A stretch of 64,000 nucleotides of DNA from Persea americana (Eukaryota; Streptophyta; Magnoliopsida; Laurales; Lauraceae), in NCBI GenBank assembly GCA_029852735.1, contig CM056820.1:45495522-45559521 (forward strand), written 5' to 3'. The notes beneath the pieces are model-generated. The model was given only the letters and a program-made list of their open reading frames with translations, did not search any database and was not told the origin of the DNA. Within the stretch, counting starts at the first letter, position 1. Each line of letters starts with the position of its first letter. Made by a program: the position numbers and the translations under genes. Positions 1-14,300 of this stretch are shown piece by piece.

Positions 1-920
1 ATAATATCAAATCACAGTAAAAGCACGATAAATCGAATGTCTCTCGTATTAGCCCCTCACTCTTCTTTACAGGCAAAGTAAGCTTACCGGAACCGTTGCC
101 TTGAAATACCAGAGATCCCGATATCTACGATTGAGAATATTAGTGAGACCAGCGAAATCTTCATTTCAACAGGACAATCGGAAAAAAAGATCCTATACAC
201 GCAAACATGCCCCGGTAGTCGATACATCGCTGCTTTTTTGTGCATGCGGACAGCTACGGGGTGTTCTGCTGCGGCCCAAATCTGTTATCGAGCTTGACCT
301 GACCTGTTCCATCAGTCCTAGGGCCTGTTGGTTTGGTCCAGAGAGTTTCCAAACCCCAGCTTGTCAAAAAAAATATATAAAGTTTAGATGTCGATTGCAA
401 GATTACAAAATCTTTTGTGTCACCGCTTCAGATTGGAGACGTGATAACACTCATCGCTTTTAAAATTTCTTTCCATGCAAGTGTCCTCCTAAGGGCCCCT
501 CTGTTTGCATGGGATTGACTTCTTAAGAACTTATTATCAAGTGAATCACACCGATGATCATTAAAGATTACGAGTGATGAAAGAGTTAGGGATGGAGCTG
601 TAGACAGGAGCGAATTGCTTTAATAGAGTGACATCTCGGATTTTATTGTTTCACTGTGGGGATGTTATGTGATGACCGTTTATATATTTCTAGTTTCATT
701 TCTGGGGCAGTACATATATTCAAAAGCCTAGAAATTCAATCCAGCATGAGTCAATCGCCGGAGACGGCTTGTGTGATTTTTCTCCCCCCACATTCATGTC
801 ATATGAGAGTTCACTAGATATGAGCTACAAGAAGAAACGAGAGTACCGATTCTTTCATTCTATTTTATGTTAATCTAGAAGTGGTTGGGTCTTGCGGCTT
901 TATTCGGACACTAGCGCAGC

Positions 921-1246
921 TTTACCGCCGCTTGCGTGGGCGGTAAACTCGCATTTTCCAGTTTTCATCCACTATGAGAGGAGGAAACTGGCAGATGCAG
1001 CTTTACCGCCGCTCTAATCGGCGGTAAATTGGATTTTCCACCTTTCCTCCGCCCCGAGAGGAGATAAACCGGCAGTTGCAGCCTTACCGCCGCTCTCATC
1101 GGCGGTAAAGTCCACGTTCCAGTTTTCCTCTGCTCTGAGTGGAGGAAAACTTGCAATTGCATCGTTACCGCCCCTCTCATCGGCGGTAAAGTCCATTTTC
1201 CAGTTTTCCTCCGCTCAGAGAGGAGGAAAACTGGAAATTGCATTTA
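921..1246. repeat. Palindromic module block of monomer 1 (4 modules of 81 bp), present in every full monomer
   Basis: The motif ttaccgcc starts at 922, 1003, 1084 and 1165, exactly 81 bp apart; in most other monomers one spacing is 82. Each module has two dyads. One pairs tttaccgccg with cggcggtaaa across a 6-7 base loop. The other pairs ccagttttcctcc with ggaggaaaactgg across about 9 bases. The first module is the most diverged. As 81 bp is 27 codons and the arms are complementary, both strands stay open in several frames and give a repeated SERRKTG-like peptide; this is a symmetry artefact. The block recurs at the same place in all 23 full monomers and is absent from the truncated last one. 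Confidence 0.95.
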
Positions 1247-1390
1247 TGCTGCGGGCACATATGGCGGAAACCTTTCAGTCCGATTTCTTATCCCCTTTTT
1301 ACTCCCTTCTTTTGCTTGTTTGCGGGTCATGGGTTTGGGCTTAGTTCCACAAAATGAAGGATGGACATGCGTGAATAACGATTGGGTGAA

Positions 1391-2781
1391 ATAATATCAA
1401 ATCACAGTAAAAGCACGATAAATCGACTGTCTCTCGTATTGGCCCCTCACTCTTCTTTACGGGCAAAGTAAGCTTACCAGAACCGTTGCCTTGAAAAACC
1501 AGAGATCCCGATATCTACGATTGAGAATATAAGTGAGACCAGCGAAGTCTTCATTTCAACAGGACAACCGGAAAAAAAGATCCTATACACGCAAACATGC
1601 CCCGGTAGTCGATACATCGCTGCTTTTTTGTGCATGTGGACAGCTACGGGGAGTTCTGCTGCGGCCCAAATCTGTTATCGAGCTTGACCTTACCTGTTCC
1701 ATCAGTCCTAGGGCCTGTTGGTTTGGTCCAGAGAGTTTCCAAACCCCAGCTTGTCAAAAAAAATATATAAAGTTTAGATGTCGATTGCAAGATTACAAAA
1801 TCTTTTGTGTCACCGCTTTAGATTGGAGACGTGATAACACTCATCGCTTTTAAAATTTCTTTCCATGCAACTGTCCTCCTAAGGGCCCCTCTGTTTGCAT
1901 GGAATTGACTTCTTAAGAACTTATTATCAAGTGAATCACACCGATGATCATTAAAGATTACGAGTGATGAAAGAGTTAGGGATGGAGCTGTAGACAGGAG
2001 CGAATTGCTTTAATAGGGTGATATCTCGGATTTTGTTGTTTCACTGTGGGGATGTTATGTGATGACCGTTTATATATTTATAGTTTCATTTCTGGGGCAG
2101 TACATATATTCAAAAGCCTTGAAATTCAATCCAGCCTGACTCAATCGCCAGAGACGGCTTGTGCGATTTTTTTCCCCCCACATTCATGTCGTATGGGAGT
2201 TCCCAAGATATGGGCTACAACTAGAAACGGGACTACCGATTCTTTCATTCTATTTTATGGTAATCTGGAAATGGATGGGTCTTGCTGCTTTATTCAGACA
2301 GTCACGCAGCTTTACCGCCGCTTGCGTGGGCGGTAAACTCGCATTTTCCAGTTTTCAACCACTATGAGAGGAGGAAAACTGGCAGATGCAGCTTTACCGC
2401 CGCTCTAATCAGCGGTAAACTGGATTTTCCGCCTTTCCTCCGCTCCGAGAGGAGGAAAACCGGCAGTTGCAGCCTTACCGCCGCTCTCATCGGCGGTAAA
2501 GTCCGCGTTCCAGTTTTCCTCTGCTCTTAGTGGAGGAAAACTGGCAATTGCAGCGTTACCGCCCCTGTCATCGGCGGTAAAGTCCATTTTCCAGTTTTCC
2601 TCCGCTCTGAGAGCAGGAAAACTGGAAATTGCATTTATGCTGCGGGCACATATGGCGGAAACCTTTCAGTCCGATTTCTTATCCTTTTTTTACTCCCTTC
2701 TTTTGCTTGTTGGTGGGTCATGGGTTGGGGCTTAGTTCCACAAAATGAAGGACGGACATGCGTGAATAACAATTGGGTGAA
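1391..2781. repeat. Mosaic monomer B/C
   Basis: The front half carries type B markers (gtattggcccc, tataagtgag, ggggagttct) as at 9736. The back half, from about 2018 onward, carries type C markers (gattttgttg, tttatagtttc, cgccagagacgg) as at 11125. It is followed by D and E, so this looks like an A-B-C-D-E run that lost one monomer length by recombination between B and C. Confidence 0.8.
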
Positions 2782-5563
2782 ATAATATCAAATCACAGTA
2801 AAAGCACGATAAATCGAATGTCTCTCGTATTAGCCCCTCACTCTTCTTTACGGGCAAAGTAAGCTTACCGGAACCGTTGCCTTGAAAAACTAGAGATCCC
2901 GATATCTACGATTGAGAATATTAGTGAGACCAGCGAAATCTTCATTTCAACAGGACAACCGAAAAAAAAGATCCTATACACGCAAACATGCCCCGGTAGT
3001 CGATACATCGCTGCTATATTGTGCATGTGGACAGCTACGGGGTTTTCTGCTGCGGCCCAAATCTGTTATCGAGCTTGACCTGACCTGTTCCATCAGTCCT
3101 AGGGCCTGTTGGTTTGGTCCAGAGAGTTTCCAAACCCCAGCTTGTCAAAAAAAATATATAAAGTTTAGATGTCGATTGCAAGATTACAAAATCTTTTGTG
3201 TCACCGCTTTAGATTGGAGACGTGATAACACTCATCGCTTTTCAAATTTCTTTCCATGCAACTGTCCTCCTAAGGGCCCCTCTGTTTGCATGGAATTGAC
3301 TTCTTAAGAACTTATTATCAAGTAAATCACACCGATGATCATTAAAGAGTACGAGTGATGAAAGAGTTACGAATGGAGCTCTAGACAGGAGCGAATTGCT
3401 TTAATAGAGTGATATCTCGGATTTTATTGTTTCACTGTGGGGATGTTATGTGATGACCGTTTATATATCTCTAGTTTCATTTCTGGGGCAGTACATATAT
3501 TCAAAAGCCTAGAAATTCAATCCAGCATGACTCAATCGCCGGAGACGGCTTGTGCGATTTTTTTCCCCCCACATTCATGTCTTATGGGAGTTCACTAGAT
3601 ATGGGCTACAAGAAGAAACGGGACTACCGATTCTTTCATTCTATTTTATGGTAATCTGGAAATGGATGGGTCTTGCGGCTTTATTCGGACACTCACGCAG
3701 CTTTACCGCCGCTTGCGTGGGCGGTAAACTCGCATTTTCCAGTTTTCAACCACTATGAGAGGAGGAAAACTGGCAGATGCAGCTTTACCGCCGCTCTAAT
3801 CGGCGGTAAACTGGATTTTCCAGCTTTCCTCCGCTCCGAGAGGAGGAAAACCGGCAGTTGCAGCCTTACCGCCGCTCTCATCGCCGGTAAAGTCCACGTT
3901 CCAGTTTTCCTCTGCTCTGAGTGGAGGAAAACTGGCAATTGCATCGTTACCGCCCCTCTCATCGGCGGTAAAGTCCATTTTCAAGTTTTCCTCCGCTCTG
4001 AGAGGAGGAAAACTGGAAATTGCATTTATGCTGCGGGCACATATGGCGGAAACCTTTCAGTCCGATTTCTTATCCTCTTTTTACTCCCTTCTTTTGCTTG
4101 TTTGTGGGTCATGGGTCTGGGCTTAGTTCCACAAAATGAAGGACGGACATGCGTGAATAACGATTGGGTGAAATAATATCAAATCACAGTAAAAGCACGA
4201 TAAATCGAATGTCTGTCGTATTAGCCCCTCACTCTACTTTACGGGCAAAGTAAGCTTACCGGAACCGTTGCCTTGTAAAACCAGAGATCCCGATATCTAC
4301 GATTGAGAATATTAGTGAGACCAGCGAAATCTTCATTTCAACAGGACAACCGGAAAAAAAGATCCTATACACGCAAACATGCCCCGGTAGTCGATACATC
4401 GCTGCTTTTTTGTGCATGTGGACAGCTACGGGGTGTTCTGCTGCGGCCCAAATCTGTTATCGAGCTTGACCTGACCTGTTCCATCAGTCCTAGGGCCTGT
4501 TGGTTTGGTCCAGAGTGTTTCCAAACCCCAGCTTGTCAAAAAATATATATAAAGTTTAGATGTCGATTGCAAGATTACAAAATCTTTTCTGTCACCGCTT
4601 CAGATTGGAGACGTGATAACACTCATCGCTTTTAAAATTTCTTTCCATGCAACTGTCCTCCTAAGGGCCCCTCTGTTTGCATGGAATTGACTTCTTAAGA
4701 ACTTATTATCAAGTGAATCACACCGATGATAATTAAAGATTACGAGTGATGAAAGAGTTAGGGATGGAGCCATAGACAGGAGCGAATTGCTTTAATAGAG
4801 TGATATCTCGGATTTTATTGTTTCACTGTGGGGATGTTATGTGATGACCGTTTATATATTTCTAGTTTCATTTCTGGGGCAGAACATATATTCAAAAGCC
4901 TAGAAGTTCAATCCAGCATGAGTCAATCGCCGGAGACGGCTTGTGCGATTTTTTTCCCCCCACATTCATGTCATATGGGAGTTCCCTAGATATGGGCTAC
5001 AACAAGAAACGGGACTACCGATTCTTTCATTCTATTTTATGGTAATCTGGAAATGGATGGGTCTTGCGGCTTTATTCGGACACTCACGCAGCTTTACCGC
5101 CGCTTGCGTGGGAGGTAAAATCGCATTTTCCAGTTTTCAACCACTATGAGAGGAGGAAAACTGGCAGATGCAGCATTACCGCCGCTCTAATCGGCGGTAA
5201 ACTGGATTTTCCAGCTTTCCTCCGCTCCGAGAGGAGGAAAACAGGAAGTTGCAGCCTTACCGCCGCTATCATCGGCGGTAAAGTCCACGTTCCAGTTTTC
5301 CTCTGCTCTGAGTAGAGGAAAACTGGCAATTGCAGCGTTACCGCCCCTCGCATCGGCGGAAAAGTCCATTTTCCAGTTTTCCTCCGCTCAGAGAGGAGGA
5401 AATCTGGAAATTGCATTTATGCTGCGGGCACATATGGCGGAAACCTTTCAGTCCGATTTCTTATCCTCTTTTTACTCCCTTCTTTTGCTTTTTTGTGGGT
5501 CATGGGTCTGGGCTTAGTTCCACAAAATGAGGGACGGACATGCGTGAGTTACGATTGGGTGAA

Positions 5564-6953
5564 ATAATATCAAATCACAGTAAAAGCACGATAAATCGAA
5601 TGTCTGTCGTATTAGCCCCTCACTCTACTTTACGGGCAAAGTAAGCTTACCGGAACCGTTGCCTTGTAAAACCAGAGATCCCGATATCTACGATTGAGAA
5701 TATTAGTGAGACCAGCGAAATCTTCATTTCAACAGGACAACCGGAAAAAAAGATCCTATACACGCAAACATGCCCCGGTAGTCGATACATCGCTGCTTTT
5801 TTGTGCATGTGGACAGCTACGGGGTGTTCTGCTGCGGCCTAAATCTGTTATCGAGCTTGACCTGACCTGTTCCATCAGTCTTAGGGCCTGTTGGTTTGGT
5901 CCAGAGAGTTTCAAAACCCCAGCTTGTCAAAAAATATATATAAAGTTTAGATGTCGATTGCAAGATTACAAAATCTTTTGTGTCACCGCTTCAGATTGGA
6001 GACGTGATAACACTCATCGCTTTTAAAATTTATTTCCATGCAACTGTCCTCCTAAGGGCCCCTCTGTTTGCATGGAATTGACTTCTTAAGAACTTATTAT
6101 CAAGTGAATCACACCGATGATCATTAAAGATTACGAGTGATGAAAGAGTTAGGGATGGAGCTCTAGACAGGAGCGAATTGCTTTAATAGAGTGACATCTC
6201 GGATTTTATTGTTTCACTGTGGGGATGTTATGTGATGACCGTTTATATATTTCTAGTTTCATTTCTGGGGCAGTACATATATTCAAAAGCCTAGAAATTC
6301 AATCCAGCATGAGTCAATCGCCGGAGACGGCTTGTGTGATTTTTCTCCCCCCACATTCATGTCATATGAGAGTTCACTAGATATGAGCTACAAGAAGAAA
6401 CGAGACTACCGATTCTTTCATTCTATTTTATGTTAATCTAGAAGTGGTTGGGTCTTGCGGCTTTATTCGGACACTAGCGCAGCTTTACCGCCGCTTGCGT
6501 GGGCGGTAAACTCGCATTTTCCAGTTTTCATCCACTATGAGAGGAGGAAACTGGCAGATGCAGCTTTACCGCCGCTCTAATCGGCGGTAAATTGGATTTT
6601 CCACCTTTCCTCCGCCCCGAGAGGAGATAAACCGGCAGTTGCAGCCTTACCGCCGCTCTCATCGGCGGTAAAGTCCACGTTCCAGTTTTCCTCTGCTCTG
6701 AGTGGAGGAAAACTTGCAATTGCATCGTTACCGCCCCTCTCATCGGCGGTAAAGTCCATTTTCCAGTTTTCCTCCGCTCAGAGAGGAGGAAAACTGGAAA
6801 TTGCATTTATGCTGCGGGCACATATGGCGGAAACCTTTCAGTCCGATTTCTTATCCCCTTTTTACTCCCTTCTTTTGCTTGTTTGCGGGTCATGGGTTTG
6901 GGCTTAGTTCCACAAAATGAAGGACGGACATGCGTGAATAACGATTGGGTGAA
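5564..6953. repeat. Mosaic monomer E-like/A
   Basis: The front has ttgtaaaacc, cagtcttagggcc and gtttcaaaacccc, shared with 22252. The back, from about gagtgacatctcgg, is type A (gtgtgatttttctcccc, tgttaatctagaag, cactagcgc) as at 1 and 8345. Confidence 0.75.
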
Positions 6954-8344
6954 ATAATATCAAATCACAGTAAGAGCACGATAAATCGAATGTCTGTCGT
7001 ATTAGCCCCTCACTCTACTTTACGGGCAAAGTAAGCTTACCGGAACCGTTGCCTTGAAAAACCAGAGATCCCGATATCTACGATTGAGAATATTAGTGAG
7101 ACCAGCGAAATCTTCATTTCAACAGGACAACCGGAAAAAAAGATCCTATACACGCAAACATGCCCCGGTAGTCGATACATCGCTGCTTTTTTGTGCATGT
7201 GGACAGCTACGGGGTGTTCTGCTGCGGCCCAAATCTGTTATCGAGCTTGACCTGACCTGTTCCATCAGTCTTAGGGCCTGTTGGTTTGGTCCAGAGAGTT
7301 TCCAAACCCCAGCTTGTCAAAAAAAATATATAAAGTTTAGATGTCGATTGCAAGATTACAAAATCTTTTGTGTCACCGCTTTAGATTGAAGACGTGATAA
7401 CACTCATCGCTTTTAAAAGTTCTTTCCATGCAACTGTCCACCTAAGGGCCCCTCTGTTTGCATGGAATTGACTTCTTAAGAACTTATTATCAAGTGAATC
7501 ACACCGATGATCATTAAAGATTACGAGTGATGAAAGAGTTAGGGATGGTGCTGTAGACAGGAGCGAATTGCTTTAATATGGTGATATCTCGGATTTTATT
7601 GTTTCACTGTGGGGATGTTATGTGCTGACCGTTTATATATTTCTACTTTCATTTCTGGGGCAGTACATATATTCAAAAGCCTAGAAATTCAATCCAGCAT
7701 GACTCAATCGTCGGAGACGGCTTGTGCGATTTTTTTCCCCCCACATTCATGTCATATGGGAGTTCACTAGATATGGACTACAACAGGAAACGGGACTACC
7801 GATTCTTTCATTCTATTTTATGGTAATCTGGAAATGGATGGGTCTTGCAGCTTTATTCGGACACTCACGCAGCTTTACCGCCGCTTGCGTGGGCGGTAAA
7901 CTCGCATTTTCCAGTTTTCAACCACTATGCGAGGAGGAAAACTGGCAGATGCAGCTTTACCGCCGCTCTAATCGGTGGTAAACTGGATTTTCCACCTTTC
8001 CTCCGCTCCGAGAGGAGGAAAACCGGCAGTTGCAGTCTCACCGCCGCTCTCATCGGCGGTAAAGTCCCCGTTCCAGTTTTCCTCTGCTCTGAGTGGAGGA
8101 AAACTGGCAATTGCAGCGTTACCGCCCCTCTCATCGGCGGTAAAGTCCATTTTCCAGTTTTCCTCCGCTCTGAGAGGAGGAAAACTGGAAATTGCATTTA
8201 TGCTGCGGGCACATATGGCGGAAACCTTTCAGTCCGATTTCTTATCCTCTTTTTACTCCCTTCTTTTGCTTGTTCGTGGGTAATGGGTTGGGGCTTAGTT
8301 CCACAAAATGAAGGACGGACATGCGTGAATAACAATTGGGTGAA

Positions 8345-11300
8345 ATAATATCAAATCACAGTAAAAGCACGATAAATCGAATGTCTCTCGTATTAGCCCC
8401 TCACTCTTCTTTACAGGCAAAGTAAGCTTACCGGAACCGTTGCCTTGAAAAACCAGAGATCCCGATATCTACGATTGAGAATATTAGTGAGACCAGCGAA
8501 ATCTTCATTTCAACAGGACAACCGGAAAAAAAGATCCTATACACGCAAACATGCCCCGGTAGTCGATACATCGCTGCTTTTTTGTGCATGCGGACAGCTA
8601 CGGGGTGTTCTGCTGCGGCCCAAATCTGTTATCGAGCTTGACCTGACCTGTTCCATCAGTCCTAGGGCCTGTTGGTTTGGTCCAGAGAGTTTCCAAACCC
8701 CAGCTTGTCAAAAAAAATATATAAAGTTTAGATGTCGATTGCAAGATTACAAAATCTTTTGTGTCACCGCTTCAGATTGGAGACGTGATAACACTCATCG
8801 CTTTTAAAATTTCTTTCCATGCAAGTGTCCTCCTAAGGGCCCCTCTGTTTGCATGGGATTGACTTCTTAAGAACTTATTATCAAGTGAATCACACAGATG
8901 ATCATTAAAGATTACGAGTGATGAAAGAGTTAGGGATGGAGCTGTAGACAGGAGCGAATTGCTTTAATAGAGTGACATCTCGGATTTTATTGTTTCACTG
9001 TGGGGATGTTATGTGATGACCGTTTATATATTTCTAGTTTCATTTCAGGGGCAGTACATATATTCAAAAGCCTAGAAATTCAATCCAGCATGAGTCAATC
9101 GCCGGAGACGGCTTGTGTGATTTTTCTCCCCCCACATTCATGTCATATGAGAGTTCACTAGATATGAGCTACAAGAAGAAACGAGAGTACCGATTCTTTC
9201 ATTCTATTTTATGTTAATCTAGAAGTGGTTGGGTCTTGCGGCTTTATTCGGACACTAGCGCAGCTTTACCGCCGCTTGCGTGGGCGGTAAACTCGCATTT
9301 TCCAGTTTTCATCCACTATGAGAGGAGGAAACTGGCAGATGCAGCTTTACCGCCGCTCTAATCGGCGGTAAATTGGATTTTCCACCTTTCCTCCGCCCCG
9401 AGAGGAGATAAACCGGCAGTTGCAGCCTTACCGCCGCTCTCATCGGCGGTAAAGTCCACGTTCCAGTTTTCCTCTGCTCTGAGTGGAGGAAAACTTGCAA
9501 TTGCATCGTTACCCGCCCCTCTCATCGGCGGTAAAGTCCATTTTCCAGTTTTCCTCCGCTCAGAGAGGAGGAAAACTGGAAATTGCATTTATGCTGCGGG
9601 CACATATGGCGGAAACCTTTCAGTCCGATTTCTTATCCCCTTTTTACTCCCTTCTTTTGCTTGTTTGCGGGTCATGGGTTTGGGCTTAGTTCCACAAAAT
9701 GAAGGACGGACATGCGTGAATAACGATTGGGTGAAATAATATCAAATCACAGTAAAAGCACGATAAATCGACTGTCTCTCGTATTGGCCCCTCACTCTTC
9801 TTTACGGGCAAAGTAAGCTTACCGGAACCGTTGCCTTGAAAAACCAGAGATCCCGATATCTACGATTGAGAATATAAGTGAGACCAGCGAAGTCTTCATT
9901 TCAACAGGACAACCGGAAAAAAAGATCCTATACACGCAAACATGCCCCGGTAGTCGATACATCGCTGCTTTTTTGTGCATGTGGACAGCTACGGGGAGTT
10001 CTGCTGCGGCCCAAATCTGTTATCGAGCTTGACCTTACCTGTTCCATCAGTCCTAGGGCCTGTTGGTTTGGTCCAGAGAGTTTCCAAACCCCAGCTTGTC
10101 AAAAAAAATATATAAAGTTTAGATGTCGATTGCAAGATTACAAAATCTTTTGTGTCACCGCTTTAGATTGGAGACGTGATAACACTCATCGCTTTTAAAA
10201 TTTCTTTCCATGCAACTGTCCTCCTAAGGGCCCCTCTGTTTGCATGGAATTGACTTCTTAAGAACTTATTATTAAGTGAATCACACCGATGATCATTAAA
10301 GAGTACGAGTGATGAAAGAGTTAGGGATGGAGCTGTAGACAGGAGCGAATTGCTTTAATAGAGTGATATCTCGGATTTTATTGTTTCACTATGGGGATGT
10401 TATGTGATGACCGTTTATATATTTCTAGTTTCATTTCTGGGGCAGTACATATATTCAAAAGCCTAGAAATTCAATCCAGCATGACTCAATCGCCGGAGAC
10501 GGCTTGTGCGATTTTTTTCCCCCCACATTCATGTCATATGGGAGTTCACTAGATATGGGCTACAAGAAGAAACGGGACTACCGATTCTTTCATTCTATTT
10601 TATGGTAATTCTGAAATGGATGGGTCTTGCGGCTTTATTCGGACACTCACGCAGCTTTACCGCCGCTTGCGTGGGCGGTAAACTCGCATTTTCCAGTTTT
10701 CAACCACTATGAGAGGAGGAAACTGGCAGATGCAGCTTTACCGCCGCTCTTATCGGCGGTAAACTGGATTTCCAGCTTTCCTCCGCTCCGAGAGGGGGAA
10801 AACCGGCAGTTGCAGCCTTACCGCCGCTCTCATCGGCGGTAAAGTCCACGTTCCAGTTTTCCTCTGCTCTGAGTGTAGGAAAACTTGCAATTGCATCGTT
10901 ACCGCCCCTCTCATCGGCGGTAAAGTCCATTTTCCAGTTTTCCTCCGCTCTGAGTGGAGGAAAACTGGAAATTGCATTTATGCTGCGGGCACATATGGCG
11001 GAAACCTTTCAGTCTGATTTCTTATCCTTTTTTTACTCCCTTCTTTCGCTTGTTGGTGGGTCATGGGTTGGGGCTTAGTTCCACAAAATGAAGGACGGAC
11101 ATGCGTGAATAACAGTTGGGTGAAATAATATCAAATCACAGTAAAAGCACGATAAATCGAATGTCTCTCGTATTGGCCCCTCACTCTTCTTTACGGGCAA
11201 AGTAAGCTTACCGGAACCGTTGCCTTGAAAAACCAGAGATCCCGATATCTACGATTGAGAATATTAGTGAGACCAGCGAAATCTTCAATTCAACAGGACA

Positions 11301-14300
11301 ACCGGAAAAAAAGATCCTATACACGCAAACATGCCCCGGTAGTCGATACATCGCTGCTTTTTTGTGCATGTGGACAGCTACGGGGTGTTCTGCTGCGGCC
11401 CAAATCTGTTATCGAGCTTGACCTGACCTGTTCCATCAGTCCTAGGGCCTGTTGGTTTGGTCCAGAGAGTTTCCAAACCCCAGCTTGTCAAAAAAATATA
11501 TAAAGTTTAGATGTCGATTGCAGGATTACAAAATCTTTTGTGTCACCGCTTTAGATTGGAGACGTGATAACACTCATCGCTTTTAAAATTTCTTTCCATG
11601 CAACTGTCCTCCTAAGGGCCCCTCTGTTTGCATGGAATTGACTTCTTAAGAACTTATTATCAAGTGAATCACACCGATGATCATTAAAGATTACGAGTGA
11701 TGAAAGAGTTAGGGATGCAGCTGTAGACAGGAGCGAATTGCTTTAATAGGGTGATATCTCGGATTTTGTTGTTTCACTGTGGGGATGTTATGTGATGACC
11801 GTTTATATATTTATAGTTTCATTTCTGGGGCAGTACATATATTCAAAAGCCTTGAAATTCAATCCAGCCTGACTCAATCGCCAGAGACGGCTTGTGCGAT
11901 TTTTTTCCCCCCACATTCATGTCGTATGGGAGTTCCCAAGATATGGGCTACAACTAGAAACGGGACTACCGATTCTTTCATTCTATTTTATGGTAATCTG
12001 GAAATGGATGGGTCTTGCTGCTTTATTCGGACAGTCACGCAGCTTTACCGCCGCTTGCGTGGGCGGTAAACTCGCATTTTCCAGTTTTCAACCACTATGA
12101 GAGGAGGAAAACTGGCAGATGCAGCTTTACCGCCGCTCTAATCAGCGGTAAACTGGATTTTCCGCCTTTCCTCCGCTCCGAGAGGAGGAAAACCGGCAGT
12201 TGCAGCCTTACCGCCGCTCTCATCGGCGGTAAAGTCCGCGTTCCAGTTTTCCTCTGCTCTTAGTGGAGGAAAACTGGCAATTGCAGCGTTACCGCCCCTG
12301 TCATCGGCGGTAAAGTCCATTTTCCAGTTTTCCTCCGCTCTGAGAGGAGGAAAACTGGAAATTGCATTTATGCTGCGGGCACATATGGCGGAAACCTTTC
12401 AGTCCGATTTCTTATCCTTTTTTTACTCCCTTCTTTTGCTTGTTGGTGGGTCATGGGTTGGGGCTTAGTTCCACAAAATGAAGGACGGACATGGGTGAAT
12501 AACAACTGGGTGAAATAATATCAAATCACAGTAAAAGCACGATAAATCGAATGTCTCTCGTATTAGCCCCTCACTCTTCTTTACGGGCAAAGTAAGCTTA
12601 CCGGAACCGTTGCCTTGAAAAACTAGAGATCCCGATATCTACGATTGAGAATATTAGTGAGACCAGCGAAATCTTCATTTCAACAGGACAACCGAAAAAA
12701 AAGATCCTATACACGCAAACATGCCCCGGTAGTCGATACATCGCTGCTTTATTGTGCATGTGGACAGCTACGGGGTGTTCTGCTGCGGCCCAAATCTGTT
12801 ATCGAGCTTGACCTGACCTGTTCCATCAGTCCTAGGGCCTGTTGGTTTGGTCCAGAGAGTTTCCAAACCCCAGCTTGTCAAAAAATATATATAAAGTTTA
12901 GATGTCGATTGCAAGATTACAAAATCTTTTGTGTCACCGCTTTAGATTGGAGACGTGATAACACTCATCGCTTTTCAAATTTCTTTCCATGCAACTGTCC
13001 TCCTAAGGGCCCCTCTGTTTGCATGGAATTGTCTTCTTAAGAACTTATTATCAAGTAAATCACACCGATGATCATTAAAGAGTACGAGTGATGAAAGAGT
13101 TACGAATGGAGCTCTAGACAGGAGCGAATTGCTTTAATAGAGTGATATCTCGGATTTTATTGTTTCACTGTGGGGATGTTATGTGATGACCGTTTATATA
13201 TTTCTAGTTTCATTTCTGGGGCAGTACATATATTCAAAAGCCTAGAAATTCAATCCAGCATGACTAAATCGCCGGAGACGGCTTGTGCGATTTTTTTCCC
13301 CCCACATTCATGTCTTATGGGAGTTCACTAGATATGGGCTACAAGAAGAAACGGGACTACCGATTCTTTCATTCTATTTTATGGTAATCTGGAAATGGAT
13401 GGGTCTTGCGGCTTTATTCGGACACTCACGCAGCTTTACCGCCGCTTGCGTGGGCGGTAAACTCGCATTTTCCAGTTTTCAACCACTATGAGAGGAGGAA
13501 AACTGGCAGATGCAGCTTTACCGCCGCTCTAATCGGCGGTAAACTGGATTTTCCAGCTTTCCTCCGCTCCGAGAGGAGGAAAACCGGCAGTTGCAGCCTT
13601 ACCGCCGTTCGCATCGGCGGTAAAGTCCACGTTCCAGTTTTCCTCTGCTCTGAGTGGAGGAAAACTGGCAATTGCATCGTTACCGCCCCTCTCATCGGCG
13701 GTAAAGTCCATTTTCAAGTTTTCCTCCGCTCTGAGAGGAGGAAAACTGGAAATTGCATTTATGCTGCGGGCACATATGGCGGAAACCTTTCAGTCCGATT
13801 TCTTATCCTCTTTTTACTCCCTTCTTTTGCTTGTTTGTGGGTCATGGGTCTGGGCTTAGTTCCACAAAATGAAGGACGGACATGCGTGAATAACGATTGG
13901 GTGAAATAATATCAAATCACAGTAAAAGCACGATAAATCGAATGTCTGTCGTATTAGCCCCTCACTCTACTTTACGGGCAAAGTAAGCTTACCGGAACCG
14001 TTGCCTTGTAAAACCAGAGATCCCGATATCTACGATTGAGAATATTAGTGAGACCAGCGAAATCTTCATTTCAACAGGACAACCGGAAAAAAAGATCCTA
14101 TACACGCAAACATGCCCCGGTAGTCGATACATCGCTGCTTTTTTGTGCATGTGGACAGCTACGGGGTGTTCTGCTGCGGCCCAAATCTGTTATCGAGCTT
14201 GTCCTGACCTGTTCCATCAGTCCTAGGGCCTGTTGGTTAGGTCCAGAGAGTTTCCAAACCCCAGCTTATCAAAAAATATATATAAAGTTTAGATGTCGAT

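Noticed and set aside
240..530. gggcctgttggtttgg and gggcccctctgtttgcatgg in the monomer, as the two ends of an ancestral MITE
   Set aside because: They lie in the same orientation and not inverted, and no flanking duplication is visible. Only an 8-bp ccatgcaa/ttgcatgg pair surrounds the second.
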